Shown in pieces: positions 49,220 to 58,320 of a stretch of DNA of 64,000 nt. The stretch covers positions 992,001 through 1,056,000 of the forward strand of contig NZ_CP109901.1 of NCBI RefSeq assembly GCF_033095805.1. The letters are read 5' to 3'. The notes beneath the pieces were generated by a model that was not told where the DNA came from, ran no database searches, and saw only the letters and a program-made list of their open reading frames with translations. This DNA comes from Serratia sp. UGAL515B_01. Lineage in GTDB: Bacteria; Pseudomonadota; Gammaproteobacteria; Enterobacterales; Enterobacteriaceae. Both the position numbers and the translations under genes were made by a program. The first letter of the stretch is position 1; every line of letters begins with the position of its first letter.

Positions 49220-49903
49220 ATGAATATTAAACCCCTTTTACTGGTGGTTTCTCTAGCAACTGTTTCTGGTAACGTTTTAGCCGCCGATTATTTGGAAGGA
49301 TACTACGGTGCGCTAAAATTGCAGTATGCATGGCAAAAAGCGAATGATATGGATACCAGCAGTCGCCCAGGTGTTGGCCAATTCGTTGGTGGTGAAGAAA
49401 AACATAATTTCTTAAACGGTGCAATCGCAGGTGGTTATCAATTTGGTAATGGCTGGCGCAGTGAAGGGGAATATGTCTTCTATAAAAAAAGTGAATATAC
49501 CAGCGGTTCAACCACGTTCCCTAGCAGTTATAACCACCATAAAGTTAAAGCACAACGTCTGATGCTCAACGTATATCGTGACTACGCGTTAGGCTATGAT
49601 TTCTCAGTTTACGGCATGTTGGGTTTAGGTATTACCAACGTCAAGTCCGATGGCTGGCAGGGCAATGAGTCACGGCAATATGCGTCTAGCACGCAAAATA
49701 ATCTGACCTATTCTTTAGGTGCCGGTGTCACCTATACGGCGATGGAACGCCTGAGTTTTGATTTAGGCTACCGTTATGTCGACATGGGTGACATCGAAAG
49801 TGGTTACAATAATTTTACCAATGTTCGTGGTCTAAAAGACGAACAAATGAAGGCTCGTCTGGCATCGCATGAGATTGTATTAGGGGCACGTTATCTTTTC
49901 TAA
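49220..49903 (+). CDS. Outer-membrane beta-barrel protein (small porin-like/OmpX-like)
   Basis: 227 residues. Signal peptide MNIKPLLLVVSLATVSGNVLAAD, then alternating-hydrophobicity strands (GYYGALKLQYAWQKAN, NGAIAGGYQFGNGWRSEGEYVF, LMLNVYRDYALGYDFSVYGMLGLGIT, LTYSLGAGVTYTAMERLSFDLGYRYVDMG) and a C-terminal ARYLF with the terminal Phe needed for Bam insertion. An eight-strand barrel is likely. Start preceded by AGCGAGGG. Probably controlled by the upstream two-component system. Specific function unknown. Confidence 0.82.
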   Translation: MNIKPLLLVVSLATVSGNVLAADYLEGYYGALKLQYAWQKANDMDTSSRPGVGQFVGGEEKHNFLNGAIAGGYQFGNGWRSEGEYVFYKKSEYTSGSTTFPSSYNHHKVKAQRLMLNVYRDYALGYDFSVYGMLGLGITNVKSDGWQGNESRQYASSTQNNLTYSLGAGVTYTAMERLSFDLGYRYVDMGDIESGYNNFTNVRGLKDEQMKARLASHEIVLGARYLF

Positions 49904-49922
49904 CCGTTGATCCTAATGATGT

Positions 49923-49951
49923 GCGGCAATCGGCTATAGCCGATCTGCCGC
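49923..49951. terminator. Hairpin after the barrel gene
   Basis: GCGGCA-ATCGGCTATAGCCGAT-C-TGCCGC: an almost perfect 14-bp stem starting 19 bp after the stop. No T-run follows. Confidence 0.55.
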
Positions 49952-50099
49952 CATCAACTCCCCCCTTCATACCCGCCTATCTATTCTCTGATTATTCGTT
50001 ACTGATGTTTCTACTATGCTGGTCAACTCGGTTTTTTGTTTGATCTTAGCAGTAATAGCCGCCATCCTGCACAGTCAAATCATTCTTTTTTACCCTGGC

Positions 50100-50371
50100 T
50101 TAGGCTGTATCCCTCAATTGCCCGTGGTGCCGTCGCAGACTCACAAGCCGGTTATCAAGGTGGCGGGTGAAGGGTAGAGTGGCCCTCTGTTCAGGCCCCG
50201 ACAACACAGAAAACGGGCTTCTGGAGCGTGACTCTTCAGGCTGGGGCAATTGGCGTGCATTGCTGCGTTGTTCGCCGCTTATTTGGTTCACCAAACCTCG
50301 CGGCTCACGCCTTACTCTGGGCGCAAATTACCGCCAGCGGCGCTCGCGTGCAATTGAAGGACACAACCTAG
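50100..50371 (+). mobile_element. MITE-like element, near full-length copy
   Basis: 272 bp, ends TTAGGCTGTATCCCTCAATTGC and GCAATTGAAGGACACAACCTAG. It follows the intact copy at 17863 through its whole length with scattered substitutions (GCCGTCGCAGAC, GAGTGGCCCTCTGTTCA, GCATTGCTGCGTTGTTCGCC, CGGCTCACGCC). Same orientation as the intact copy. It ends 14 bp before the ATG of the following gene. Confidence 0.85.
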
Positions 50372-50385
50372 TAGAGGAGTAGTTG

Positions 50386-51489
50386 ATGTATCAGGATTTT
50401 GAAAGTGAGTTGAATTGGGCCATACGTCACATGCCACGCACTCGCGCTGCCGTTGACGCTTTACCTGGGCTGCAAGGCGTTAGGTTGGCTTGCAATATGC
50501 ACCTGGATTTGAAAATGGCCCCTCTAGTAGCAGGCTTGCTGGATAAAGGAGCAGAGATATTTCTCACTACCTGTAACCCGACAACGGTACAGGATGATGT
50601 GGTTGCTTGGTTAGAACGCCGTGGTGCTGTGGCTTATGCCTGGCGTGATATGAGTGATAACGATTGGTCTGAATCTTTTGATCGTGCATTAGCCTGGGGA
50701 CCGACCCATCTTTGCGAAATGGGAGCAGACTTGACGTCTCGTCTACATCAATCCATCAATGGCCCACACATCAAGGCCGGGTTGGAAGCAACGGGGTCCG
50801 GTATCAGCTGTTTGGAGGGTATTACACCCCGCTACCCAATTTTTAACTGGGACGACCTGCCAGTAAAAGAGGGATTGCATAATAGGCATATGGTAGGGCT
50901 CACCGCTTGGCACACTTTCTTCCAGACTACTCATCTGACACTACACGAAAAGTGTGTGTTAGTGATTGGTTATGGGTTAGTTGGTCAGGGCGTTGCTTCC
51001 GCTGCCAAGGCTTATGGTGGGCAGGTGATAGTAGCTGAAACGGATCCTGCGCGCGTACTGCAGGCACGTTATGACGGTTGGGAGGCGGTCGACTTGGCTA
51101 CAGCTGTTTCGCGAGCTGATGTAATTGCCACGGCAACGGGGGCAAGAAACGTCTTGTCTTCTGCGCATTTGGAGCGGGTAAAAGACGGAGTATTTATCCT
51201 TAACGTAGGTCATGTGGCGGAAGAGATTGATGTTGGCTTCTTACGGGGTTTGTCGCACAGTGAACCCATGCCTTTTGTTAATGCTTACCAACTGGCAGAT
51301 AAAACGTTATATCTGCTGGCAAACGGCTCAATGTTCAATCTGACCGCAGGCTATGGCGACAGCCTGAATGCTTTCGACGTGACTCTCGCGGTTATGGCCG
51401 CAGGGATCGGGCATATCACAGGTGTTGGTGAACAGCAGCCCGCAGGTTTATATCTGCTACCTTCCTCAGTCTGGCTACCTGCACTGTAA
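50386..51489 (+). CDS. S-adenosylhomocysteinase-fold protein with altered active site
   Basis: 367 residues from ATG 50386, with GGAG 9 nt upstream; TTG 50383 adds one residue. The fold is clear: CNMHLDLKMAPLVAGLLDKGAEI, NAD motif IGYGLVGQGVASAAKAYG (about 194-211), NVGHVAEEIDVGFL. Catalytic residues of SAH hydrolase are mostly changed: the LDDGGD loop reads LCEMGAD, the Asp and Cys of KxxxDNxxxC are His165 and Val170 (Lys161, Asn166 and Glu134 remain), and MGHPS reads YGDSL. It is also shorter than true enzymes (about 430 or more). Enterobacteria normally recycle SAH by Pfs/LuxS. Probably a different NAD-dependent activity. Confidence 0.72.
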   Translation: MYQDFESELNWAIRHMPRTRAAVDALPGLQGVRLACNMHLDLKMAPLVAGLLDKGAEIFLTTCNPTTVQDDVVAWLERRGAVAYAWRDMSDNDWSESFDRALAWGPTHLCEMGADLTSRLHQSINGPHIKAGLEATGSGISCLEGITPRYPIFNWDDLPVKEGLHNRHMVGLTAWHTFFQTTHLTLHEKCVLVIGYGLVGQGVASAAKAYGGQVIVAETDPARVLQARYDGWEAVDLATAVSRADVIATATGARNVLSSAHLERVKDGVFILNVGHVAEEIDVGFLRGLSHSEPMPFVNAYQLADKTLYLLANGSMFNLTAGYGDSLNAFDVTLAVMAAGIGHITGVGEQQPAGLYLLPSSVWLPAL

Positions 51490-51499
51490 CTTTCTCGCT

Positions 51500-51525
51500 G
51501 CGAGCGTGCAGGCCAGTGCGCTCGC
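51500..51525. terminator. Hairpin after the SAH-hydrolase-like gene
   Basis: GCGAGCG / CGCTCGC, 7 bp perfect with a 12-nt loop, 11 bp after the stop. No T-run, so weak evidence. Confidence 0.4.
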
Positions 51526-51651
51526 GGTATACGTGATTTTTGAACCGACAGACTTTGTCACAAATAGCTTCTAATAATCACAGTGTCAATTCTATATCTC
51601 TGACTTATACTTCAACGCAATCAACCCCTTTTGTTTATCAGCTATAGAGTA

Positions 51652-52581
51652 ATGCATGTGAAAATCTGTTTTTTGGTTTTAACTCTGCTCACTTTGCAGA
51701 TGGGCACAGGTTTGGTGCCGCGAGCGCAGGCAAGTGAAAATACTGTTAAGTTGCATGCCACACAGCCAGAACTGGCATCAGGAAGTGCCATGGTGCTAGA
51801 TACGCAAACCAATAAAGTGCTTTATGCACGTAATCCAGATGAAATTGTACCGATCGCTTCGATTACTAAGTTGATGACAGCGATGGTGACGTTAGATGCA
51901 CATTTGCCCCTGAATGAAATGCTTTCGGTCGACATTAGTCAGACACCTGAAATGAAAGGGATCTACTCCCGTGTTCGTCTTAACAGTGAAATCAGCCGCA
52001 AAGATATGCTGTTGTTAGCGCTGATGTCGTCGGAAAACCGTGCAGCGGCAAGCCTTGCTCATCACTATCCCGGGGGGTATAACGCTTTTATCAATGCTAT
52101 GAATGCCAAAGCAAAATCGCTCGGCATGACCCGCACGCATTATGTTGAGCCGACCGGCTTGTCTGTTCATAATGTCTCCACCGCCCGTGACCTCACCAAA
52201 TTATTACTGGCAACCAAACAATACCCGCTGATAGGCCAGTTAAGTACGACTACCGAGCATATGGCGACCTTTAGGGACCCCAATTACACGCTACCGTTCC
52301 GCAACACCAACCATTTGGTTTATAACCAAAAATGGAGTATCCAACTGACCAAAACAGGTTTTACCAATCAGGCTGGACATTGCCTAGCGATGCGTACCGT
52401 GGTTGGTAACCGTTCTGTCTCTTTGGTGGTATTGGATGCGTTCGGAAAATATACGCATTTTGCGGATGCGAGCCGTCTTCGGACTTGGATTGAAACAGGA
52501 AAAGTTACACCAATCCCGGCAGCTGCACGGGACTATCGTCGTCAGAAAGATGCTAACCTAGCCAAGAACGAAGCAGAATAA
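51652..52581 (+). CDS. pbpG: D-alanyl-D-alanine endopeptidase PBP7
   Basis: 309 residues from ATG 51652; an upstream in-frame start at 51631 adds seven residues. Signal peptide to RAQASENT. Serine-peptidase triad of penicillin-binding proteins: SxxK in [12 protein letters not shown], SxN in [11 protein letters not shown] in QLTKTGFTN. It matches E. coli PbpG nearly throughout and cleaves DD-crosslinks in peptidoglycan in the periplasm. In E. coli pbpG is beside yohC/yohD. Confidence 0.94.
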   Translation: MHVKICFLVLTLLTLQMGTGLVPRAQASENTVKLHATQPELASGSAMVLDTQTNKVLYARNPDEIVPIASITKLMTAMVTLDAHLPLNEMLSVDISQTPEMKGIYSRVRLNSEISRKDMLLLALMSSENRAAASLAHHYPGGYNAFINAMNAKAKSLGMTRTHYVEPTGLSVHNVSTARDLTKLLLATKQYPLIGQLSTTTEHMATFRDPNYTLPFRNTNHLVYNQKWSIQLTKTGFTNQAGHCLAMRTVVGNRSVSLVVLDAFGKYTHFADASRLRTWIETGKVTPIPAAARDYRRQKDANLAKNEAE

Positions 52582-52709
52582 GATGCTGGTTTCTGAACCG
52601 AATTGTTCAGTTAAATACAAGCCGCTTTTTATTACTGCAGGGCGGTATACCATTTTCCCCAACGGGAGTGAGCGGTGGATAACCTCATTTCCCGTTTGAA
52701 CGGTGCAAC

Positions 52710-53735
52710 TTAGCCTTGCATCAGTTGTGTGATGCACTGGCGCAGATAATGCAGAAGTGGCGGGGTAAGCCAGGTTCCCTCAATCAAGGTTGGCTCCTGT
52801 TCCATCGCCTGACGGATTTTCATCTGGGTGGTCGGGTTATCACCAGCATAGGAGCGAAACAGAGTCAGCCACTGTCCAGCCAGTTGTTTAGCTTGAGCCG
52901 ACTCAGGAGGGATCCCTTCTTTCATTGCCTGCTGGAATTGTGCAATCAACACTGGCCACTCATATATGCGGTCAAAATAGTGTGCACGTACATAAGCATA
53001 CTCTGTTTCAGACAGGTATTTTTGATAGATTTGTAGCTTGGTTTCAGCAAAAGCCCGGGTGATATAATCAGTGATTGCCGGCGAGATACCCGTTTGTTCA
53101 CGTATTGAAGGCTCATCTGCATGCATAGTATTAAGACGACTTAGGAATGCTGGGTTACCGGCGGTATCACGTTCCAAAGTACGCATCCAGCGGAGAGCAA
53201 TAGCTTGGGCGTGTGGGTCCTCAGCATTAACCCCGTTTTCCATCAATATTTGCACATTGCCAACCATCTCTTCCCATTCCTTAGTACGAGCTTCATCAGC
53301 CTGATAAAACGGTAATTGTGCCAGTTCGTCGGCAGTAAAGTATTTATCGTACATTGCCATTAACTCCAGCGTGGTTAGCCAGTCATTCAGTTCGGGTTGA
53401 TTGCCTAGCGTCAATTGTGTATGCATATGCTGTAAACGGCTTCGCAGAGCAGTTATCTGTGCTAACTGCTGGTTGAGCATATCAATTTGTTGTTCGATAA
53501 CCGTAGGTAACGCTGATCCCGAATGTGCCAGAAGTTCCCCAATCTCTGCCAACGCCACGCCCATTCGCCGCAAAGCCTGAATTTGGTGGAGGCGAGTAAT
53601 ATCACTTTGGTTATATAAGCGATATCCAGCGTCGGAACGTGCAGAAGGGGTCAACAGGCCAATACTGTCGTAATGATGTAGTGCTCTGACGGTAATACCT
53701 GAACGGCGAGCAAGTTCGCCTACTTTTAATAACAT
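52710..53735 (-). CDS. MerR-family regulator with TipAS antibiotic-binding domain
   Basis: 341 residues from ATG 53735 (MLLKVGELARRSGITVRALHHYDSIGLLTPSARS) with GGGAGAAA upstream; the frame is open a further 32 codons. N-terminal MerR winged helix (1-75), dimerisation coil (about 80-115), then two TipAS-like helical domains (MYDKYFTADELAQLPFY and a repeat near PEYA-like SETEYAYVRAHYFDRIYEWP). TipA relatives bind thiopeptides or albicidin-like compounds and autoactivate. Ligand unknown. Convergent with pbpG. Confidence 0.85.
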   Translation of the reverse strand: MLLKVGELARRSGITVRALHHYDSIGLLTPSARSDAGYRLYNQSDITRLHQIQALRRMGVALAEIGELLAHSGSALPTVIEQQIDMLNQQLAQITALRSRLQHMHTQLTLGNQPELNDWLTTLELMAMYDKYFTADELAQLPFYQADEARTKEWEEMVGNVQILMENGVNAEDPHAQAIALRWMRTLERDTAGNPAFLSRLNTMHADEPSIREQTGISPAITDYITRAFAETKLQIYQKYLSETEYAYVRAHYFDRIYEWPVLIAQFQQAMKEGIPPESAQAKQLAGQWLTLFRSYAGDNPTTQMKIRQAMEQEPTLIEGTWLTPPLLHYLRQCITQLMQG

Positions 53736-53885
53736 TTGGCTTTTCTCCCTTGTGCGAGCAGAGATACTAAAGCCTAACGTAGGGTGAGGGTCAAGCTTGG
53801 GATCAGGGGGAGACTTTCTGTTTGGTCTCATCCTGATCCAAAATCTTCTTCAGTCACCTTGGGGTAAATCCTGATAACCTGACGA

Positions 53886-54725
53886 TCAGCGTGGGCGCAG
53901 TACAACGATACCAGGCGTATTGCGCACGTAATTAACAAAGCCTGAGTCCATGACTTTCATGTTTTCCTTGTGTGAGGAGGCATGTCGTAGCACAGGGCCG
54001 TTTGCCGTCATGATAAAGAACCCGGTATGAGTGACATCTAACCCAGACAATTGAGTATAAATGCCGATATAGTCGCCGGTTTGCAATTGGCTCAGGGTCT
54101 TTTCATCGATAAATTCGCTGGGGATATAGGTGACGTTACGTTCTACTACGGGTATACCGGGTAGATAAACATCGCCGCCAGCCTTGCGGTTGAGATGTTT
54201 TACCACGGTGACGGCATGGGGGCTGATTTGTGCAGTAATATCATCGGCAATTACGTGTTTTTTTTGCGCCCAGTCGGTGAAGAAATGTTTACGATGCTGG
54301 AAATCAATCTCACTATTGACATAACGCGTCTGAATCACGTTTGTGATAAATTCACTTTCTCTAGGGGCCTTTCTGAGGGCTTCAACGTAATCCATATAGG
54401 TAAAACAATCTAGCGCCCCTAAATCGATCACTAGCCGTTCCTGCGAAATGGATGAGCCTATTAGCCGGTTGGCTATGTAAGGAGTATCAAGGAAAGCTTG
54501 TGAGAGCAGGTCGATAGTTTGCCCCTTATCGAGCTCAGGCACTGCTGCATGTAGAGTCAGCAGTGCTCGCAATTTGTTGATTGTGTAATCGTCCATTGTC
54601 ATTCTCACCATTGCCTGATATTCAATTTTATGCGGTTTTGATTCTATAGGATTGCTGGTGGTGTGTTTATTACTACTGCAGCCTGCGACAGCGGTGACCA
54701 ACATCGTTAGTGCTAACCTGTACAT
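53886..54725 (-). CDS. DUF1460 lipoprotein, putative amidase
   Basis: 279 residues. Lipobox TAVAGC (Cys16). The DUF1460 family has an NlpC/P60-like fold: Cys in LGALDCFTYMDYVEAL, His in LDVTHTGFFIM, and RHASSH nearby fit a Cys-His dyad. Relatives act on cell-wall fragments as N-acetylmuramoyl-L-alanine amidases. Isolated gene divergent from yohC. Function by family only. Confidence 0.78.
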   Translation of the reverse strand: MYRLALTMLVTAVAGCSSNKHTTSNPIESKPHKIEYQAMVRMTMDDYTINKLRALLTLHAAVPELDKGQTIDLLSQAFLDTPYIANRLIGSSISQERLVIDLGALDCFTYMDYVEALRKAPRESEFITNVIQTRYVNSEIDFQHRKHFFTDWAQKKHVIADDITAQISPHAVTVVKHLNRKAGGDVYLPGIPVVERNVTYIPSEFIDEKTLSQLQTGDYIGIYTQLSGLDVTHTGFFIMTANGPVLRHASSHKENMKVMDSGFVNYVRNTPGIVVLRPR

Positions 54726-55031
54726 TTTTCTCTCCCAAGTTACGCTGGACCACTTTATTAGTAATGATTTTTATTAGCATCATGAGGGGTGAAAAGTAAA
54801 CTTGAGATAAACATGAAAGATACTGATCAAAAACAGGCTATGTATCTATTAGGCAATGCAACTTACTGATTAAAGAACAGAGTATCTTACAGGCCATCTG
54901 CAGCGTACGTTTTTTCAACCAAAGACTATAATTGTTGCAGGGGGATATCCCCAGAACCGTAAACCTCGCGCGGTTTGCGAACCGTCAGGGTTGTGTCTAC
55001 CTTTACCAATCGTGTTCTACGGAGGTGTCTC
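54726..55031. other. Divergent intergenic region DUF1460-yohC
   Basis: 306 bp with promoters for both genes expected. A small GGGGATATCCCC palindrome lies near 54941. No other gene or repeat seen. Confidence 0.5.
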
Positions 55032-55622
55032 ATGATCAATCATGTTTGGGGGCTGCTGGCGCATCCCAGCACCGAGTTTAAGCACATTAAAAACGAGAAT
55101 GAAACAGTCTCGCATCTCTATACTCACCATGTATTGTTGATGGCGCTGATACCTGTCATTTGCGCATTTATTGGTACCACCCAGCAAGGATGGCTCTCAG
55201 GAAGTGGGCACGCTGTACGGCTAAGTATGTTCACGGCTTTTTATACTGCAGTGGCCTTTTATTTGTTGATTTTGGTCGGTGTGGCAATGATGGGTAAAGT
55301 GATCCACTTTATGGCCCGGCGCTACGAGTCTCGACCAAGTCTGCATCACTGCATGGTATTCGCCGGCTATGTAGCTACACCTATGTTTCTTAGCGGCGTG
55401 GTCGCGCTGTACCCGGTGATTTGGCTATGCTTGTTTATCGGTATTATTGGTCTGGTTTACTCAGGCTACCTGCTTTACGTCGGTATTCCTCATTTCTTGA
55501 ATATTGATAGTAAAGAAGGATTTATTTTCTCCAGTTGGACACTGGCCATCGGTGTCCTAGTACTAGAGTTTCTTCTCGGGCTGACAGTGGTGCTGTGGGG
55601 TTATGGCTCCTGGTTCTTCTGA
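55032..55622 (+). CDS. yohC: Yip1-family inner-membrane protein YohC
   Basis: 196 residues from ATG 55032, preceded by GGAGG at about 6 nt. Five hydrophobic segments (LLMALIPVICAFIGTT, LSMFTAFYTAVAFYLLILVGVAMM, HCMVFAGYVATPMFLSGVVALYPV, LCLFIGIIGLVYSGYLLY, WTLAIGVLVLEFLLGLTVVLWG). N-terminus HVWGLLAHPSTEF is typical of this family. Role unknown. A perfect hairpin follows. Confidence 0.9.
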   Translation: MINHVWGLLAHPSTEFKHIKNENETVSHLYTHHVLLMALIPVICAFIGTTQQGWLSGSGHAVRLSMFTAFYTAVAFYLLILVGVAMMGKVIHFMARRYESRPSLHHCMVFAGYVATPMFLSGVVALYPVIWLCLFIGIIGLVYSGYLLYVGIPHFLNIDSKEGFIFSSWTLAIGVLVLEFLLGLTVVLWGYGSWFF

Positions 55623-55634
55623 CCGTGCCTGCTG

Positions 55635-55659
55635 TCCCCCATGCCTATGGCATGGGGGA
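55635..55659. terminator. Bidirectional hairpin between yohC and dld
   Basis: TCCCCCATGCC-tat-GGCATGGGGGA, 11-bp perfect stem between convergent yohC (ends 55622) and dld (ends 55666). Confidence 0.7.
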
Positions 55660-55665
55660 TGGTTT

Positions 55666-57372
55666 CTAGATTTTGTCACCCCAGTATTTCTGTTTACTGG
55701 TTTTGCCGATACCTGGGTTAAAGCTGTTGGTGGGATCGGCTTGCTTATAGAACGCCTGCAACTCCGGCTTTGCATCATAGAGATGACCGACGTTATGTTC
55801 GGCAGGGTATTCCGCTCCTCTTTGGTCGAGAAGCGCCAGCATTCGCTTTTTTAATGCCTTGCAGTCGACACCTTTTTTCACGACATAATCCTGATGGAAA
55901 ACATGGCACATAAAGTGCCCATAGTAGAGTTTGTGTATCAACTGGTTGTCGATGTCTGGCGGCAAGGTTTCGAACCACTCGGTGTCGTTACGACGCAGTG
56001 CAATATCTAACGCTAGGATGTCTTCTACATGATCGGCATGTACAGCGTGATAACGAACGGCAGCACCTGCCGCAGCAAAGCGATGCAGGAAGGCCTTTTT
56101 GCCCTCTTCCGGGGTACAGACGAAGAAATCGCCGTTGGCTTGCGCAAAATATCGTTGCAGATATTGCTCAGCCTCTTCGACCCCCGGCCCTGCCATTTTC
56201 AACAATAGGTGGTGCTCGAAACGTTCACGAAATGATCTCATTCGCTGTGGCAGATGGTTCGGCGCCATCTTGCTGAACCTTTGCATCAGGCGATCGGCAA
56301 AATTATGTGGTAACAGGGGGACTTTGTTCAGTGTGGCATCCATATAGCCCTTGATAGCGAATAGGCGCGGTATCTGATCAGTGCCAAACTTATCGATCAT
56401 CAGAAAGGTGTCTTTACCGTACACTTCGGCGATATCATAAATATCGCGATGCATATATTCCCCCGCTACGGGAAGATTCTCAAATTGGCTGAGCATATGG
56501 CGGCGCAGTTCCGTTAACACCGCTGTTTCATTGGTGCCGATATAAAACACTTTCTCATTCTGTTCTTTGTCAAATGTATCCAGACGTACTGCAAACACGG
56601 CGAGCTTGCCAGCACAACCGGAGGCTTCGAATAGGCGGCGTTTATCTGCATTGAAACGGGAAGGCGTAGCGGCATCAATATCACGTACCCGACTGGCATA
56701 TTCATTATCGGAGGCGCGTAATTCCCCCTGTTCGACATCTTCTGGCCGATAATCTCCTTTCTCCAGACGAGTAAGGATCTCCTCCGGTGTTTCACCCAGT
56801 TGAATCCCCAGATGGTTCACCAGCCGCAACTGGCCATCCTCCTCAAGCTTGGCATACAACGCCATTTCGGTATAGGCAGGGCCGCGTTTTACTAGAGAAC
56901 CTCCTGAGTTGTTACATACGCCACCGATTACTGAAGCCCCAATACACGAAGAGCCAATCACGGAGTGCGGTTCGCGGCCATAAGGCTGTAGCCGCTTTTC
57001 CAGGCTGTTAAGCGTACTGCCAGGGAAACAGACCACTTGTTTACCATGATCGAGAACCTGAATATGATCCAATCTCAGCGTACTGATAATGACTATTTCA
57101 CGATCATAATCTTGTCCGCTAGGGGTTGAACCCTCAGTTAGACCAGTGTTTGCGGCCTGCATAATAACGATTTTATCCGCGTCGACGCAGGCTTGCAGGG
57201 TTTGCCACAGCTGCAGTAAGCGAGTGGGTAATACAACGGCCAACGCGTTGCCACCGCCGGAGCGGAACCCTTTGCGGTATCGCTCAGTGTTTCGCTTACC
57301 GGTTAATACCTGCGAGTCCCCGACGATATTCTTGAGTCGTTTGATAAATGTCTGGTCTGTATGCTGCGTCAT
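55666..57372 (-). CDS. dld: Quinone-dependent D-lactate dehydrogenase
   Basis: 568 residues. FAD-binding type 4 domain at the N-terminus (VLPTRLLQLWQTLQAC, AANTGLTEGSTPSG, CFPGSTLNSLEKRL, SSCIGASVIGGVCNNSGGSL), then the membrane-binding lactate dehydrogenase domain (HLLLKMAGPGVEEAEQYLQRYF, CHVFHQDYVVKKG, EYPAEHNVGHLY). Oxidises D-lactate to pyruvate at the inner membrane. The ribosome site GGAG is present, but a MITE-like element begins 16 bp upstream of the ATG, where a promoter should be. Confidence 0.95.
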   Translation of the reverse strand: MTQHTDQTFIKRLKNIVGDSQVLTGKRNTERYRKGFRSGGGNALAVVLPTRLLQLWQTLQACVDADKIVIMQAANTGLTEGSTPSGQDYDREIVIISTLRLDHIQVLDHGKQVVCFPGSTLNSLEKRLQPYGREPHSVIGSSCIGASVIGGVCNNSGGSLVKRGPAYTEMALYAKLEEDGQLRLVNHLGIQLGETPEEILTRLEKGDYRPEDVEQGELRASDNEYASRVRDIDAATPSRFNADKRRLFEASGCAGKLAVFAVRLDTFDKEQNEKVFYIGTNETAVLTELRRHMLSQFENLPVAGEYMHRDIYDIAEVYGKDTFLMIDKFGTDQIPRLFAIKGYMDATLNKVPLLPHNFADRLMQRFSKMAPNHLPQRMRSFRERFEHHLLLKMAGPGVEEAEQYLQRYFAQANGDFFVCTPEEGKKAFLHRFAAAGAAVRYHAVHADHVEDILALDIALRRNDTEWFETLPPDIDNQLIHKLYYGHFMCHVFHQDYVVKKGVDCKALKKRMLALLDQRGAEYPAEHNVGHLYDAKPELQAFYKQADPTNSFNPGIGKTSKQKYWGDKI

Positions 57373-57387
57373 GCTGTTCTCCGTATA

Positions 57388-57529
57388 TTAAACTGTGTCC
57401 CTTAATTGCACGTGAGTGCTGACGGCGGTCATTTAAGCATCGTTCTGACCTAATCAGCGGCCATGCACCCAAATATTCCAGCTCTGAGGGGCGGCTATGG
57501 CACCACGTACAATAAGGAGCCCAGCCTAG
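57388..57529 (-). mobile_element. MITE-like element, short internally deleted copy
   Basis: 142 bp: ends TTAAACTGTGTCCCTTAATTGCACG and CGTACAATAAGGAGCCCAGCCTAG. Read on the minus strand it keeps both termini, the TGGCACCACGTAC block and the GACGGCGGTCATTT block, while about 130 bp of the interior is missing. It fills almost the whole gap between dld (starts 57372) and the map gene, whose TAG stop is the element's terminal CTAG. Confidence 0.75.
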
Positions 57530-58320
57530 TAGCGTTCCGTATATCCCATTAGGCGTTCTTCGTCGCGCAACGTCAGTATCTCTACACCTTCAGCAGTAAC
57601 CGCGACGGTGTGTTCCCATTGGGCCGACAGTTTCTTATCGCGGGTGACGACTGTCCAGCCATCTTTCTTCCGTTTGATACGGTGATCGCCCTGATTAATC
57701 ATTGGTTCGATAGTAAATACCATCCCTTCTTGCAGAATCACTCCGGTGCCGGGTTGTCCAAAGTGTAATACTGCCGGGCCTTCATGCATTTCACGGCCAA
57801 TACCATGCCCGCAATATTCCCTCACAACGCTGTAGCCAGCCTGTTCGGCATGGCGCTGAATAGCGTGGCCGATATCGCCTAAAGTGGCACCAGGTTTTAC
57901 CGCTCGGATGCCTTGCCACATTGATTCGTAGACATTGTTTACCAGCCGCTTGGCAAGCGGGGTAATCTGGCCGATGCAGTACATTTTGCTGGAGTCGGCA
58001 ATAAAACCTTCTTTTTCCAGCGTAATATCCACGTTGACGATCATTCCAGAACGCAGGATTTTACTCGCAGAAGGCATACCGTGGCAGATCACATCGTCGA
58101 TTGAGGTATTGAGCACATAAGGGAAATCATACTGTCCTTTGCTGGCTGGGCGTGATTTCAGTTCCTTGACGATAAAAGCTTCGGCGCGGTCATTAATTTC
58201 CATGGTAGTGATACCTTCACAAATGACCCCATCAAGCATAGCAAATACCTTGGCCAGTAATGCGCCAGAGTGCCGCATTTTGGCAATCTCCTCCGGCGTT
58301 TTTATCACAATCTCCTTCAT
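57526..58320 (-). CDS. map: Type I methionine aminopeptidase, second copy type
   Basis: 264 residues. All metal and catalytic residues are present: His80, Asp98, Asp109, His172, His179, Glu205, Glu236. It removes initiator Met from nascent proteins. The housekeeping map normally sits beside rpsB-tsf; here the gene is instead translationally coupled (4-bp overlap) to a ParD-like gene, so it is probably a paralogue. The last codons ERY are followed by a TAG supplied by the adjacent MITE-like end, so the C-terminus may have been trimmed or altered. Confidence 0.9.
   Translation of the reverse strand: MKEIVIKTPEEIAKMRHSGALLAKVFAMLDGVICEGITTMEINDRAEAFIVKELKSRPASKGQYDFPYVLNTSIDDVICHGMPSASKILRSGMIVNVDITLEKEGFIADSSKMYCIGQITPLAKRLVNNVYESMWQGIRAVKPGATLGDIGHAIQRHAEQAGYSVVREYCGHGIGREMHEGPAVLHFGQPGTGVILQEGMVFTIEPMINQGDHRIKRKKDGWTVVTRDKKLSAQWEHTVAVTAEGVEILTLRDEERLMGYTERY

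Larger units (their letters stand above)
49904..50385. other. Non-coding stretch before the SAH-hydrolase-like gene
   Basis: Holds the barrel-gene hairpin (49923-49951), about 145 bp of unremarkable sequence, and the MITE-like element at 50100-50371, which reaches almost to the next start codon. Any promoter of the next gene must lie in or before the element. Confidence 0.7.
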
